From Rubrobacter calidifluminis (GTDB lineage: Bacteria; Actinomycetota; Rubrobacteria; Rubrobacterales; Rubrobacteraceae): 53,511 nt of DNA. Below the pieces are notes generated by a model, which worked only from the letters and a program-made list of their open reading frames with translations, searched no databases and was not told the DNA's origin. The stretch covers positions 1-53,511 of the forward strand of contig NZ_JAQKGV010000017.1 in the NCBI RefSeq assembly GCF_028617075.1. The letters are read 5' to 3'. Of this stretch, positions 30,957 to 39,665 are shown in pieces; positions within the stretch are counted from its first letter, which is position 1; each line of letters begins with the position of its first letter. The translations under genes and the position numbers were made by a program.

Positions 30957-31811
30957 CTAACCTTCTCTGCTCCCCCGGGCCGGGACCGAACGGCGGGGCT
31001 GGCGGGGCGGCTGGATGGGGGAGGGGACGTACTCCACGGACTCCCTGCGGCCCCGCGGCTGCGGGTAGAGCTTCATGAGCGTGTAGACGGCGGGGTCTAT
31101 GCCGACCTTCACCGGCAGCCCGAGGGAGATGAGCTCGTCGGGCTCCAGCGGGTAGTCGTGGGTCCAGGTGCCCGAGGAGAGTACCCGCGCCACCTCCCGC
31201 GCCCGGGCGGGATCCATGTGGTGCTCGAGCAGTCTGCCGACGAACCTCTCGACCTGCCGGAGGGCCTTGCGGCTCATGTCTGCGAGTATCAAAGTGCGGT
31301 CGTCGGGGTCTCTGGCTTGTTCTGCGGCGGCGACGATCGAGGCGGCGGGATACTCGCCGAGCTGCGGGTCCACTGGGCCCAGGGCGGCGTGGGGGTCGAG
31401 GTTTATCTCGTCTGCGGCGAGCGCGATCAGAGTGCCCCCGCTCATCGCGTAATGGGGGACTATCGCCCGCACGGGGCCGTCGTGCTCAGCGAGGGCGTTC
31501 GCGATCTGGCTCGCCGCCAGCACCATCCCGCCCGGGGTGTGCAGGATTATGTCTATGGGCCTCCCCGGAGGCGTCGCCCTTATCGCGCCGAGCACGCTCT
31601 GGGCGTCGTCGATGTCTATGTAGCGGACCACGGGGAACCCGAGAAACGACATCGTCTCCTGGCGGTGGATCAAGGTTATCACCGTGGAACCCCGCTCGGA
31701 GGCGAGCCGGGCCAGGGTCCTCTGCCGGGAGAGCTCAAGCAGGCGCTGCTGGATCACCGGCTGCAGCGAGGCGATGATCAGGAAAATCCAGAAGAGGTTC
31801 AGGAGCTCCAT
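30957..31811 (-). CDS. Membrane-anchored Clp-fold (SDH) serine protease
   Basis: A 284-residue protein with one N-terminal membrane helix (LLNLFWIFLIIASLQPVI) and a ClpP/crotonase-fold domain. The oxyanion region is IDIILHTPGGMVLAASQIAN and the nucleophile Ser is in HYAMSGGTLIALAADEI. DPHAALGPVDPQ lies where the Asp/His of the SDH-type triad is expected. These proteins (SppA-like, DUF114) are thought to degrade membrane or misfolded proteins. It lies 98 bases downstream of the phosphoesterase-like gene on the same strand, in the stress block. Its tail is basic and Pro-rich. Confidence 0.87.
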   Translation of the reverse strand: MELLNLFWIFLIIASLQPVIQQRLLELSRQRTLARLASERGSTVITLIHRQETMSFLGFPVVRYIDIDDAQSVLGAIRATPPGRPIDIILHTPGGMVLAASQIANALAEHDGPVRAIVPHYAMSGGTLIALAADEINLDPHAALGPVDPQLGEYPAASIVAAAEQARDPDDRTLILADMSRKALRQVERFVGRLLEHHMDPARAREVARVLSSGTWTHDYPLEPDELISLGLPVKVGIDPAVYTLMKLYPQPRGRRESVEYVPSPIQPPRQPRRSVPARGSREG

Positions 31812-31909
31812 CCGTCTCTCCCCGAGGATCCTTGAGGTGGCATCTCGTTCGTATGACCTGAAATGTTACCAGAGCGACGCGACGCCTACTGCTCCTCCGT
31901 GTACCGACC

Positions 31910-32611
31910 TTAGGGGGCCGGCGCCTGGAGGCCTGCCTCCCTGGCCTCCTGCGCCCTCAGGTCGGCGAGCATGAACTTTCCGGAGGTGAGATCTCCGGCC
32001 TGCACCACCAGCGAGGTGCCGAGCATCACCCGCTCGAAGCCCTCGCCGCCGCAGAGGACCAGCCGCGGGGTATAGGTGTTCACGAGCTCGGCGAGGACCT
32101 CGCTGCCGGCTTCCCCGAGACCCTTGTGGGCGGGTCGGGTGCCGAGCAGGAAGACCTTCTGGTAGTCCCTGAGCTCCTGCAGGATCTTGAGCCGGTACTC
32201 CGCCTCCCAGGCGGGGTACCGGAGGTTCTCGACCTCTTCGCGAACCCTGGTGGGCTCGTCCACTACCTCGCCGCCCATCCCGGCGAACGCCACGTACCCC
32301 GGACCGAAGGCGAAGGTGCCGTGCACGCCGTGTATGAACGGGAAGACGATCTCTGCGTTGTACGCCTCCCTGAGGTACCTCCCCACCGGGGCGTCGTCGG
32401 GGCCGGGGACGTAGAAGGCGGGGAGGCCCGCATCCCCCAGGGTCCTGAGCAGCCCGGCGTACTCTTCCGCCTCGCCGCCCGCGCTGAGGTTCCCGACGAG
32501 GGCCACCGCGTCGGCCCCTTCGGCACGGGCCCTCTCCAGGAATCTGCGCGTGAGCTCCACGTCACCCCGCGGGTTCGCGCCGAGCGCTACGGTGCGGACG
32601 TGCTCCCTCAT
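31910..32611 (-). CDS. Metallophosphoesterase-like fold with missing metal ligands
   Basis: A 233-residue protein with the strand order of calcineurin-like phosphoesterases: RTVALGANPRGDVELTRRFL, then ADAVALVGNLSAGGEAEEYA and GLPAFYVPGPDDAP, later FLLGTRPAHKG and LVLCGGEG. In active enzymes these sites read DxH, GDxxD, GNHD and GHxH; here they read ANP, GNLS, GPDD and GGEG. Most metal-binding residues are thus absent and catalysis is unlikely. A ligand-binding or scaffold role is possible. GGAGGTGGT precedes the ATG. It is separated from the Clp ATPase by a terminator. Confidence 0.65.
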   Translation of the reverse strand: MREHVRTVALGANPRGDVELTRRFLERARAEGADAVALVGNLSAGGEAEEYAGLLRTLGDAGLPAFYVPGPDDAPVGRYLREAYNAEIVFPFIHGVHGTFAFGPGYVAFAGMGGEVVDEPTRVREEVENLRYPAWEAEYRLKILQELRDYQKVFLLGTRPAHKGLGEAGSEVLAELVNTYTPRLVLCGGEGFERVMLGTSLVVQAGDLTSGKFMLADLRAQEAREAGLQAPAP

Positions 32612-32648
32612 CCTGGAAGACCACCTCCTTTCTCTCGCCCGAAGACAG

Positions 32649-32681
32649 GAAGCCCGGCTGAGGACGATCAGCCGGGCTTCT
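32649..32681 (-). terminator. Terminator after the Clp ATPase gene
   Basis: A 13-bp perfect stem GAAGCCCGGCTGA/TCAGCCGGGCTTC with a 6-base loop, just past the stop at 32687. On the plus strand it is followed by TTTT; on the minus strand only CTGTCTT follows. Confidence 0.65.
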
Positions 32682-32686
32682 TTTGT

Positions 32687-35329
32687 CTATCTTTCCTCGA
32701 CCGTGGCCGCGCCCTCGAGCACCTCGAAGTCGAAGCTGCCGTCCTTCACGCCGACGACGACCCTGTCCCCGGCCTCGAGCGCCCCTTCGAGGACCAGCCG
32801 GGAGAGTTCGTTGTCTATGCGGCGCTGGATGGTGCGCCTCAGCGGCCTCGCCCCGAACTGCGGGTCGAAGCCCTCCTCGGCCAGAAGTTCGACGGCCTCG
32901 TCGGTGAACTCAACCTCGATGTCCTGCGCCTCGAGCCGCCTGCGGGTGTGCTCCAGCAGGAGCCGGGCTATCTCGACGATCTGCTCCTTCGTGAGGGCCC
33001 GGAAGACGATCACCTCGTCGATGCGGTTTATGAACTCGGGCCGGAAGTGGGCTCCGAGGAGCTTCATCATGTCCTCCTTGAGCTCCTCGAAGGACTCCTT
33101 GCGCCTGGCGTGCGCCTGGATCCTCTCGGCGCCCAGGTTCGAGGTCATGATGATCACCGTGTTCTTGAAGTCCACGGTGCGTCCCTGGGCGTCGGTCAGG
33201 CGCCCGTCGTCGAGGATCTGCAGCAGGACGTTGAACACGTCCGGGTGGGCCTTCTCGATCTCGTCCAGGAGCACCACCGAGTAGGGGCGCTTGCGCACCG
33301 CCTCGGTGAGCTGGCCGGCCTCCTCGTAGCCGACGTACCCCGGGGGAGCCCCGACGAGCCGGCTGACGGTGTGCTTCTCCTGGAACTCGCTCATGTCTAT
33401 GCGGACCATGGCGTCCTCGTCGCCGAAGAGCGCCTCGCTGAGCGCGCGGGCGAGCTCGGTCTTGCCGACCCCGGTCGGCCCGAGGAAGAGGAAGCTCCCG
33501 ATGGGTCGGTTCGGGTCGGAGAGACCGGCGCGGGCGCGCCTGACGGCCTCGGCGACCGCGGAGACGGCCTCGTCCTGCCCGACGACCCGCTCGTGCAGCC
33601 GGCTCTCGAGGTTCAGCAGCCGCTGGCGCTCCTCCTGGGTGAGCTGGCTCACCGGGATGCCGGTCTGACGGCTCACCACCTCGGCTATGTCCTCGGGCGT
33701 GACCTCGGCGGAAGCCTTGTGCCCGGCCCTGTAGGCCCCGAGCCGGTCCTGCAGCTCCTGGATCTGGCCCTTGAGCTCCTGGGCCCTGTGGTAGTCCTCG
33801 GCGGAGACGGCCTGGTCCTTCTCGCGCCGCAGGCGCTCTATCTCCTCCTCTATCGCCCGGGTGTCCTCGGGCTTGGTCTTAGAGCGCAGCCGGACCCTGG
33901 CCGCCGCCTGGTCCATCAGGTCTATCGCCTTGTCCGGCAGGAAGCGCCCGGTTATGTAGCGGTCGGAGAGCTCGGCGGCGGCGACGATGGCCTCGTCGTT
34001 TATCTTCACCCGGTGGTGCGCCTCGTAGCGGTCCTTGAGGCCCCTGAGCACGTCTATGGTCTCGTCGACGGTGAGCTCGCGCACCAGCACTGGCTGGAAA
34101 CGCCGCTCAAGCGCCGCGTCCTTCTCGATGTGCTTGCGGTACTCGTCGACGGTGGTCGCCCCGATCACGTGCAGCTCACCCCGGGCGAGCGCGGGCTTGA
34201 GCATGTTCGAGGCGTCCACGGAGCCTTCGGCGGCCCCCGCTCCCACGACCGTGTGCAGCTCGTCTATGAAGACGATCAACTCGTCGGAATGCTCCCGGAT
34301 CTCGTCGATGATCTTCTTCAGGCGCTCCTCGAACTGCCCCCGGTACTGGGTCCCGGCGACGATCCCGGAGAGGTTGAGCTCGATGACCCGCTTGCCGGCG
34401 AGCGTCTCGGGCACCTCGCCGCTTACGATCCTCTGGGCTATGCCCTCGACGATGGCGGTCTTCCCGACGCCGGGGTCCCCGATCAGAACCGGGTTGTTCT
34501 TCGTCCTGCGGCTGAGGATCTCGATCGTCGTCTCGACCTCGTCCGCGCGTCCGATGACCGGGTCGAGCCTGCCCTCCCTGGCCATCTGGGTGAGGTCGCG
34601 CCCGTACTCGTCGAGCGTGGGGGTGGAGCTGGGCTTCTCGCGCGCGGCCCCGCTGCGGTCGACGCCGCGCACGACCGCCCCGCGCAGCCGGGTGTGCGAG
34701 AGCCCGAAGCGCCTGAGGAGCTGCGCGGCCTCGCTCTCCTCGTCGCGGGCTATCGCGAGCAGCACGTGCTCGGGCCCTATGTAGGAGGAGCCGAGCTCCT
34801 GCGACTCTTCGTAGGCCGAAAGCAGCGCCCGCTTGGCGTCCGGCGAGAGCCCGGGCGAGGCGCTCTCCTTCGGCTCACCCTTCTCGGTCTCCTCGTCGAG
34901 CTGGGCCGCTATCGCACCGGCGTCGGCGTCGACCTCCTCGAGCACCCGCCTGACTATCTCCTCCTCGAGCGCAGCACCGAGCAGGTGCGAAGAGGTTATG
35001 TCCTCGCTGCCCCATTCGGCGGCGCGCCGGGCGGCCCGCTGCAAAAGCTTCTCCGTCGCGTCGGAGAAATAGCGGGTTATGTCCACCTGCTCCGCCTGCC
35101 TCCTCGGGGCCGAGACGGTGCCCCCGAAGGGTTCTTCCTCGAAGAAGCGGCTGAAGAAGTCGTCGAAGAGGCTGCCCCTACCGAAGGACGACGCTCCCCT
35201 CGCTCCTCTCGCCTCGGCCGCGTGTATCTCGCACAGATGCTGCACCCGCGGGGGCTCGCCGGGTACGATCCTCCTCAGCGTGACCGTGGCCGGCCTCACC
35301 CCGCACACATCACACATTCTCTCTGCCAT
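32687..35329 (-). CDS. ClpE/ClpG-like AAA+ unfoldase with N-terminal zinc finger
   Basis: An 880-residue Hsp100 protein. N-terminal zinc finger: C6, C9, C33 and H36. A double Clp N-domain occupies about 85-220. AAA-1 has Walker A GDPGVGKT at 284-291. A short middle domain with a UVR-like helix ([15 protein letters not shown]) lies near 490-535. AAA-2 has Walker A GPTGVGKT at 617-624. The loop after TSNLG (731-763) holds no [LIV]GF tripeptide, the element ClpC, ClpE and ClpA use to dock ClpP; it reads more like ClpB. The gene lies downstream of hsp20 with a small overlapping gene between, so a stand-alone disaggregase role is plausible. Confidence 0.9.
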   Translation of the reverse strand: MAERMCDVCGVRPATVTLRRIVPGEPPRVQHLCEIHAAEARGARGASSFGRGSLFDDFFSRFFEEEPFGGTVSAPRRQAEQVDITRYFSDATEKLLQRAARRAAEWGSEDITSSHLLGAALEEEIVRRVLEEVDADAGAIAAQLDEETEKGEPKESASPGLSPDAKRALLSAYEESQELGSSYIGPEHVLLAIARDEESEAAQLLRRFGLSHTRLRGAVVRGVDRSGAAREKPSSTPTLDEYGRDLTQMAREGRLDPVIGRADEVETTIEILSRRTKNNPVLIGDPGVGKTAIVEGIAQRIVSGEVPETLAGKRVIELNLSGIVAGTQYRGQFEERLKKIIDEIREHSDELIVFIDELHTVVGAGAAEGSVDASNMLKPALARGELHVIGATTVDEYRKHIEKDAALERRFQPVLVRELTVDETIDVLRGLKDRYEAHHRVKINDEAIVAAAELSDRYITGRFLPDKAIDLMDQAAARVRLRSKTKPEDTRAIEEEIERLRREKDQAVSAEDYHRAQELKGQIQELQDRLGAYRAGHKASAEVTPEDIAEVVSRQTGIPVSQLTQEERQRLLNLESRLHERVVGQDEAVSAVAEAVRRARAGLSDPNRPIGSFLFLGPTGVGKTELARALSEALFGDEDAMVRIDMSEFQEKHTVSRLVGAPPGYVGYEEAGQLTEAVRKRPYSVVLLDEIEKAHPDVFNVLLQILDDGRLTDAQGRTVDFKNTVIIMTSNLGAERIQAHARRKESFEELKEDMMKLLGAHFRPEFINRIDEVIVFRALTKEQIVEIARLLLEHTRRRLEAQDIEVEFTDEAVELLAEEGFDPQFGARPLRRTIQRRIDNELSRLVLEGALEAGDRVVVGVKDGSFDFEVLEGAATVEER

Positions 35330-35570
35330 GTTCTCTTCTACCTCCCGTCTTTCTGTTCTCGTGGTTTCTCAAAGCGGCGCGGGCCATCTGTATCGCCTGC
35401 AGGAGCCCGCTCTCGGCGGCGGAGGCCACCACCCTGCGCTGCTCCTCCAGATCCAGGCTCGCGAATGCTTCCTCCCATCCTTCGACGACCTCCGCGAGCC
35501 TGCGGTAGAACTCTTCTTCCATCCTGCGCCCGGCCTCGCTCTCGCCGGGCCTGCTCATCCCACCCGTCAA
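35310..35570 (-). CDS. Small helical protein overlapping the Clp ATPase start
   Basis: An 86-residue charged helical protein (RRMEEEFYRRLAEVVEGWEE, then AFASLDLEEQRRVVASAAES), not recognised. The start is TTG with GAGGAG 5 nt upstream, although in-frame ATGs follow at residues 5 and 17. Its 3' end overlaps the Clp ATPase ATG by 20 bases, so the two are translationally linked. It may be an adaptor or regulator of the unfoldase; this is inferred from position only. Confidence 0.6.
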   Translation of the reverse strand: MTGGMSRPGESEAGRRMEEEFYRRLAEVVEGWEEAFASLDLEEQRRVVASAAESGLLQAIQMARAALRNHENRKTGGRREHGRENV

Positions 35571-35587
35571 CGCCGCTCCTCACAGTC

Positions 35588-35620
35588 AAAAAACCCGGGC
35601 GGCCCCGAACGCCGCCCGGG
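35588..35620 (-). terminator. Rho-independent terminator after second hsp20
   Basis: Stem CCCGGGCGGC/GCCGCCCGGG (10 bp) with a 7-base loop. On the minus strand it is followed by six T. It lies 12 bases past the hsp20 stop. Confidence 0.9.
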
Positions 35621-35631
35621 CCCTCTCACCC

Positions 35632-36078
35632 TCAGGAGCCGGAGGGGCCTTCGATCGGGATCCTGCGCGGCTCCCCTATCTGCCCGCTGGCGCCCTCGAC
35701 GACGACCTCGAGCACGCCATCCTCGAACTTCGCGTGGATCTTGCTCTCGTCGACGCCCTCGGGCAGCGTCATGCTCCTGCGGAACGAGCCGTAGCGCCTC
35801 TCGCGCACGTGGTAGCCCCGGCGCTCCTCTTCCTGCTCCTCCCTGCGCTCGCCGGAGATCGTGAGAACCCCGTTCTGGACCGTTATGTCCACGTCATCCT
35901 TCTTGACCCCCGGAAGCTCGGCCCGGATCACCAGATCCCCATCGCGCGAGAACGCGTCGATCGCCGGAACCCACTCCTGCTCCTCGCGCCGGAGCGGCCT
36001 CCAGCCTTCCCACATATCGTCGAACATCCGGTTTATCTCGTTCCTCAGATCCCAGAAGCCGCGAAACGGACTCAGCAT
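35632..36078 (-). CDS. hsp20: Hsp20/alpha-crystallin small heat-shock protein (second copy)
   Basis: A 148-residue sHsp starting MLSPFRGFWDLRNEINRMFD, similar in layout to the copy at 28.9 kb but clearly divergent. Crystallin domain: IDAFSRDGDLVIRAELPGVK, VDITVQNGVLTISGERREEQ, GSFRRSMTLPEGVDESKIHA, and FEDGVLEVVVEG, followed by an IPI-containing tail (RRIPIEG) that fits the IxI anchor motif. The ATG at 36078 has AAGGAGGTGGC just upstream; an in-frame start 11 codons earlier is less likely. It has its own AT-rich promoter region and a strong terminator. Confidence 0.95.
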   Translation of the reverse strand: MLSPFRGFWDLRNEINRMFDDMWEGWRPLRREEQEWVPAIDAFSRDGDLVIRAELPGVKKDDVDITVQNGVLTISGERREEQEEERRGYHVRERRYGSFRRSMTLPEGVDESKIHAKFEDGVLEVVVEGASGQIGEPRRIPIEGPSGS

Positions 36079-36111
36079 CGATGCCACCTCCTTCTGCTTC
36101 GTTTGCACCAC

Positions 36112-36140
36112 ATATTTTACCGTTTACTTACAGTTTTCAA
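36112..36140 (-). promoter_or_regulatory. Promoter of second hsp20
   Basis: On the minus strand TTGAAA (36135-36140) with a 17-nt spacer to AAATAT (36112-36117), in a strongly AT-rich patch. No CIRCE (HrcA) or HAIR (HspR) operator is visible. It does not share the TTGCAY/TAATAA form of the first hsp20. Confidence 0.45.
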
Positions 36141-36245
36141 ACATTAATTTTGCACTTCGTCGGGAGATCCTTCTCCGCCCCCTTCAGCCTGGCCGTGGCA
36201 TGGGTGGTCTGCCGTGACGCGGGTCGTGGGAGGAGTTGCAGGAAG

Positions 36246-36261
36246 AGTGACGTGCGTCACA
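36246..36261. promoter_or_regulatory. Crp/Fnr-type palindrome
   Basis: AGTGACGTGCGTCACA matches the CRP layout TGTGA-N6-TCACA at 9 of 10 fixed positions, with perfect GTGACG/CGTCAC arms. It lies between divergent hsp20 and the baeRF-like gene, about 75-80 bases upstream of the likely start set by the TATATT box at 36324-36329. Confidence 0.45.
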
Positions 36262-36376
36262 CATCGAGGGTGATGGGGAGCGTGGGGGTTCTCCGGGGGA
36301 GTGGCGGTCTGCTCTACCGGGGCTATATTCTGCTGGATAATGGGGTATGAAGAAGTCGGGAGGCAGGGAAGAGGAC

Positions 36377-37484
36377 ATGAGCGGTGTAGGCGATCTTCGG
36401 GCTCTCAAAGAGCGGGTGGCGGGGCTGAGGCCGCCGCTGCTCTCTGTCTATCTGAACGTCAACCCCGGCAACCCCGAGAACCAGAACCGGGCGTACGTGA
36501 TCCGTCTGAAGGATGCGTTGCGGGAGGAGGGGGTGCCGAAAGGATTTGCCGGGGAGGTCGTGGGGTACGTGGAGGAGCTGCGCCCGCGCATGCGGACGCT
36601 CGTGCTCTTCTCCTCTCCGGAAGGGTGGCGCGAGGTGAGGTGGCTCGGTGTCGAGCTGCCCGAGGAGGTCTTCTGGGGTGAGCCGTACGTGGCGCCGCTC
36701 GACCTGGCGGCGGACGAGTACGCGCCGGTCGGGGTGGTCGTCGTCGACGCCAAGAGGGTCCGCCTCTTCGTCTCCTCGCTCGGGAGCCTGGAGGAGGAGC
36801 TGAAAGAAGCCAACGTCTTCGACACCGCCGGATGGCGGGAGATCACGCTCTCCCCCTCCTCGGCCAGCCCGCAGGGGGGGGATGGCCCACGACCTCTTCG
36901 AGCGCAGGGTCGAGGAGTGGGTGCGCCGCTTCTACAAACGGGCGGCCGGGGAGGTGGGTGACCACGTGAAGTCGCTCGGCTTGAGGCGTCTGATCCTCGC
37001 CGGTCCCGAGGAGCGCACGTCGGAGTTCGTGGCGGAGCTGCCTCGAGAAGCGAAGGATCTCGTCGCCGCCCGGATACACCTCCCGCAGGACGTCTCCGAG
37101 GGTGAGCTGGCGCGCAGGATATCCGAGACCGAGGAAGAGATCGAACGCAGTGAGGAGAGCGGGTTGCTGCGGGAGCTGAGGGAGCGCGGGGTGAGGGGGC
37201 TCGAGGAGACGTTGCGTGCCCTGGACGAGGGCAGGATATACCGTGTGGCGGTACCCTGGCCGCTTCCGGACGAGATCTCGTGGTGCGATCCCTGCGGGGT
37301 CGCGCTCGCCGCCGGGCACGAGAGGTGCCCCTACTGCGGCGGGCTCGTACGCACGCGCAGGCTCGCCAACGCTCTCTCCGGGCTCGCCGCTTCCCGCGGG
37401 GCCTCGGTAGAGTTCGTGCGGGGTGAGAACGCCCGTGCGCTGCGGGAGGAGCTCGGAGGAATCGCCGGGCTGCCCCGGTTCTGA
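36377..37484 (+). pseudogene. VLRF1/baeRF-type release-factor-like gene split at a G8 run
   Basis: Two adjoining frames make one protein of about 368 residues. The first part (36377 to ~36875) carries LRPPLLSVYLNVNPGNPENQ and PVGVVVVDAKRVRLFVSSLG. The second (from 36882) carries MAHDLFERRVEEWVRRFYKR, LGLRRLILAGPEE and a zinc ribbon WCDPCGVALAAGHERCPYCG. This is the layout of bacterial/archaeal eRF1-like (baeRF, VLRF1) proteins, linked to ribosome rescue. The junction is a run of eight G (36874-36881); seven would restore one frame. It may be a sequencing error, a phase-variable site, frameshifting, or a true split with ATG 36882 behind the G-run. Confidence 0.7.
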
Positions 37485-37584
37485 AGGGTCCGGACATCCT
37501 GGAGAGGAAACTTTGTACCGGCAGATGCGGGTTCCCGTCTCTCCGGCGAGGGTCATACGAGGTGGGGAGGACCCCGCAGGGCGG

Positions 37585-38787
37585 CTACAGCTCTCCGCCG
37601 TATTCTTTGCCGGTGCGGTTGCGTAGCCTCTGGCGGTACCCGTAGGTCGCCCGGAGCACCGTCTCCTCGTCCTCGAGCCCGACCCCCAGGGCCCCGGCTA
37701 TGGTGGCCAGCGAGGTGGCCATCCAGGCCAGCGTCGCGTAATCGGCGGGGCCGACCGGTTCGCCCACCATCGAGCGGAAGTAGCCCTCCGGGACGAAGAC
37801 CCACGCCGCCAGGAGCACCAGCACGAAGAGCACGGTGTAGGAGAAGAACACCGCGATCGCGATCGTCAACACGGTCACCCCGTTGTAGAGCAGGCTCCAG
37901 TGACGATCCTCCCGGCTGCTCGGATGCTCCCAGAGATGATGCGCCGCGATGATCCAGACGACCATCGCGCAGATCGCCACGACCATCAGCCCCAGCAATC
38001 GCTCCCAGCCGAGGTGGCGGGCGAAGCTCCATATGGTTGGGATCACCAGCACGTAGGCGCTCGTCGCGAAGGCCGCGGCGAGCGAGCGGTGAAAGCTGGG
38101 GAAGAGCTTCCAGGGTCTGTTGGCCAGGATCATGCCCGCCCACAGCCTGAGGTGACCGCGCATCCTTGGAGCCACGAACCGGGTGTCGACGCCCAGTCGA
38201 TGCATATCCTCGTCTGGAGGATGCAGGCGGTGGAAGGGAGCCAGGAGCTCCGCCAGGCGGCGTCTGACCAGGTGCCGGGGCCTCGGCCCCGGCAGATCTT
38301 CCTCCCGTCGGGTTTCGGCGGTTTTGCCATCCAGCGCCGGGTAGAGCTCGTGTACGAGCTGAACGACTGCCTCCCGGGCCCGCGGGTGCAGCCGCGTCGC
38401 CCCCAGGACCGGTAGGGAGAGCCCCGCGACCCTCCGCGAGAGGCTCGCATCGGCCACCACGAGATGCCCTCCCCGGTAGAGTGGGAGGTCGGTCAGGCAG
38501 ATGGCGATGTCCCAGCCCTCGCGCAGCGCCCACTTGTGGCAGGCGTCGAGCAGCTCCGGCGCATCACGATCGCTTCCGGTCAAGGGGTCGACGACGAGCG
38601 AGATCTTCCAGTGGACGGCATCGTCGACCATCCTCCCGAGCAGCGAGGGCAGCTCCCGCGCGAGCCGGTGTCCGATCTTCTCCGGTATGTCCGGGGCGCA
38701 GACCAGCCCGAGGTCCACGACGTGCGCCGCTGCCGCCGTATCCCGCGCTCCTACCGTTCGGTCGTGGACTTCTCCGCTCACACGCAC
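37585..38787 (-). CDS. Polytopic membrane protein with soluble N-terminal domain
   Basis: A 400-residue protein, not assigned to a named family with confidence. Residues of about 20-215 are soluble alpha/beta (VDLGLVCAPDIPEKIGHRLA, WDIAICLTDLPLYRGGHLVV). About 225-380 contain several membrane helices (FATSAYVLVIPTIWSF, LLGLMVVAICAMVVWIIAAH, VTVLTIAIAVFFSYTVLFVL). The tail is basic. It lies 45 bases downstream of the IclR regulator on the same strand and is probably co-transcribed. The GTG start is not strongly supported. Confidence 0.7.
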   Translation of the reverse strand: MRVSGEVHDRTVGARDTAAAAHVVDLGLVCAPDIPEKIGHRLARELPSLLGRMVDDAVHWKISLVVDPLTGSDRDAPELLDACHKWALREGWDIAICLTDLPLYRGGHLVVADASLSRRVAGLSLPVLGATRLHPRAREAVVQLVHELYPALDGKTAETRREEDLPGPRPRHLVRRRLAELLAPFHRLHPPDEDMHRLGVDTRFVAPRMRGHLRLWAGMILANRPWKLFPSFHRSLAAAFATSAYVLVIPTIWSFARHLGWERLLGLMVVAICAMVVWIIAAHHLWEHPSSREDRHWSLLYNGVTVLTIAIAVFFSYTVLFVLVLLAAWVFVPEGYFRSMVGEPVGPADYATLAWMATSLATIAGALGVGLEDEETVLRATYGYRQRLRNRTGKEYGGEL

Positions 38788-38832
38788 CTCTTTTCCCGAG
38801 ACGGGTCGTGGGATAACCCGGCGTCTGCTCTT

Positions 38833-39615
38833 CTAAGAGCCTTTCACACCGCGAAAGCCGAGACGGTACGAGATCTCCCCGGCTCTTTTCGCCGCCTCCC
38901 GTCCCAGCTCCGGGAGGGAATCCGGCGGCAGCCTGAACGAAGGTCCTGAGATGCTCATCGCTGCGATCCCGCCGCTCGCCGAGCAGATGGACACTCCCAC
39001 GGCGTTGAGACCCACCTCGAGCTCCTCGACCGTGCAGGCGTATCCGCGGGAGCGTACCTCCTCGAGCTGCTTCCGCAGCTTTCCGGGGTCCACGATGGTG
39101 TTCTCGGTGAAGCGTTTCAGGGGGCGTGAGAGGATGCGCTCCCGTCGGTTCTCCGGCATGTGGCTGAGCAGAACCTTGCCGTCGGCGGTGGCGTGCAGCG
39201 GCGTACGCCTGCCGGACCAGTCCACGCTCAGGACCGACGAAGAGGGGATCGACTGATGGATGACGACGGCCTCGTCGCCCTCCAGTACCGAGACGGTGAC
39301 CGTCGCACCGGACTCTTCAGCGAGCTCCCTGCAGAGCGGTTTCGCGTGTCGCACCACGTCCAGGTCGGCCGTGACCGCACTCGCCAGCAGGACGAGCCCG
39401 AAGCCCAGCCGGTACTTCTCGGTCGAGGCGTCCTGCTCGACGAGCCCCCGGTTGCGCAGCGTGGTGAGCAGCCGGTAGGCCGTGGATTTGTGGATGCCAA
39501 GCCTCTCGGCGACCTCGGTCACACCCGACCACCCGTTGCCGGAGAGGAACTCCATCACCGAGACGGCCCGGTCGACCGACTGCACGGTCGCACCCCTACG
39601 GTTCGCGGTGTCCAT
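38833..39615 (-). CDS. IclR-family transcriptional regulator
   Basis: A 260-residue protein. The winged helix-turn-helix is at about 12-70 (VTEVAERLGIHKSTAYRLLT, TLRNRGLVEQDASTEKYRLG). The GAF-like effector domain follows, with the hinge helix LGFGLVLLASAV and the ligand-pocket segments PLHATADGKVLLSHM and IAAMSISGPSFRL. IclR proteins control degradation operons such as those for aromatics or glyoxylate; the effector is unknown. It is divergent from a winged-helix protein gene 50 bases away and upstream of a membrane protein gene on its own strand. Confidence 0.92.
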   Translation of the reverse strand: MDTANRRGATVQSVDRAVSVMEFLSGNGWSGVTEVAERLGIHKSTAYRLLTTLRNRGLVEQDASTEKYRLGFGLVLLASAVTADLDVVRHAKPLCRELAEESGATVTVSVLEGDEAVVIHQSIPSSSVLSVDWSGRRTPLHATADGKVLLSHMPENRRERILSRPLKRFTENTIVDPGKLRKQLEEVRSRGYACTVEELEVGLNAVGVSICSASGGIAAMSISGPSFRLPPDSLPELGREAAKRAGEISYRLGFRGVKGS

Positions 39616-39665
39616 AAGTAAGGTGTATTCTACATTCCTGCGTGGCCCGTCGCCGCGCGTGGTGA

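Noticed and set aside
32126-35794. A 1222-codon open frame on the plus strand opposite the Hsp100 gene
   Set aside because: It is the antisense of a clear AAA+ gene; the composition is low-complexity and typical of GC-driven shadow frames.
36079-36160. CIRCE or HAIR heat-shock operators before the second hsp20
   Set aside because: Neither TTAGCACTC/GAGTGCTAA nor CTTGAGT/ACTCAAG half-sites are present; only an ordinary promoter is seen.
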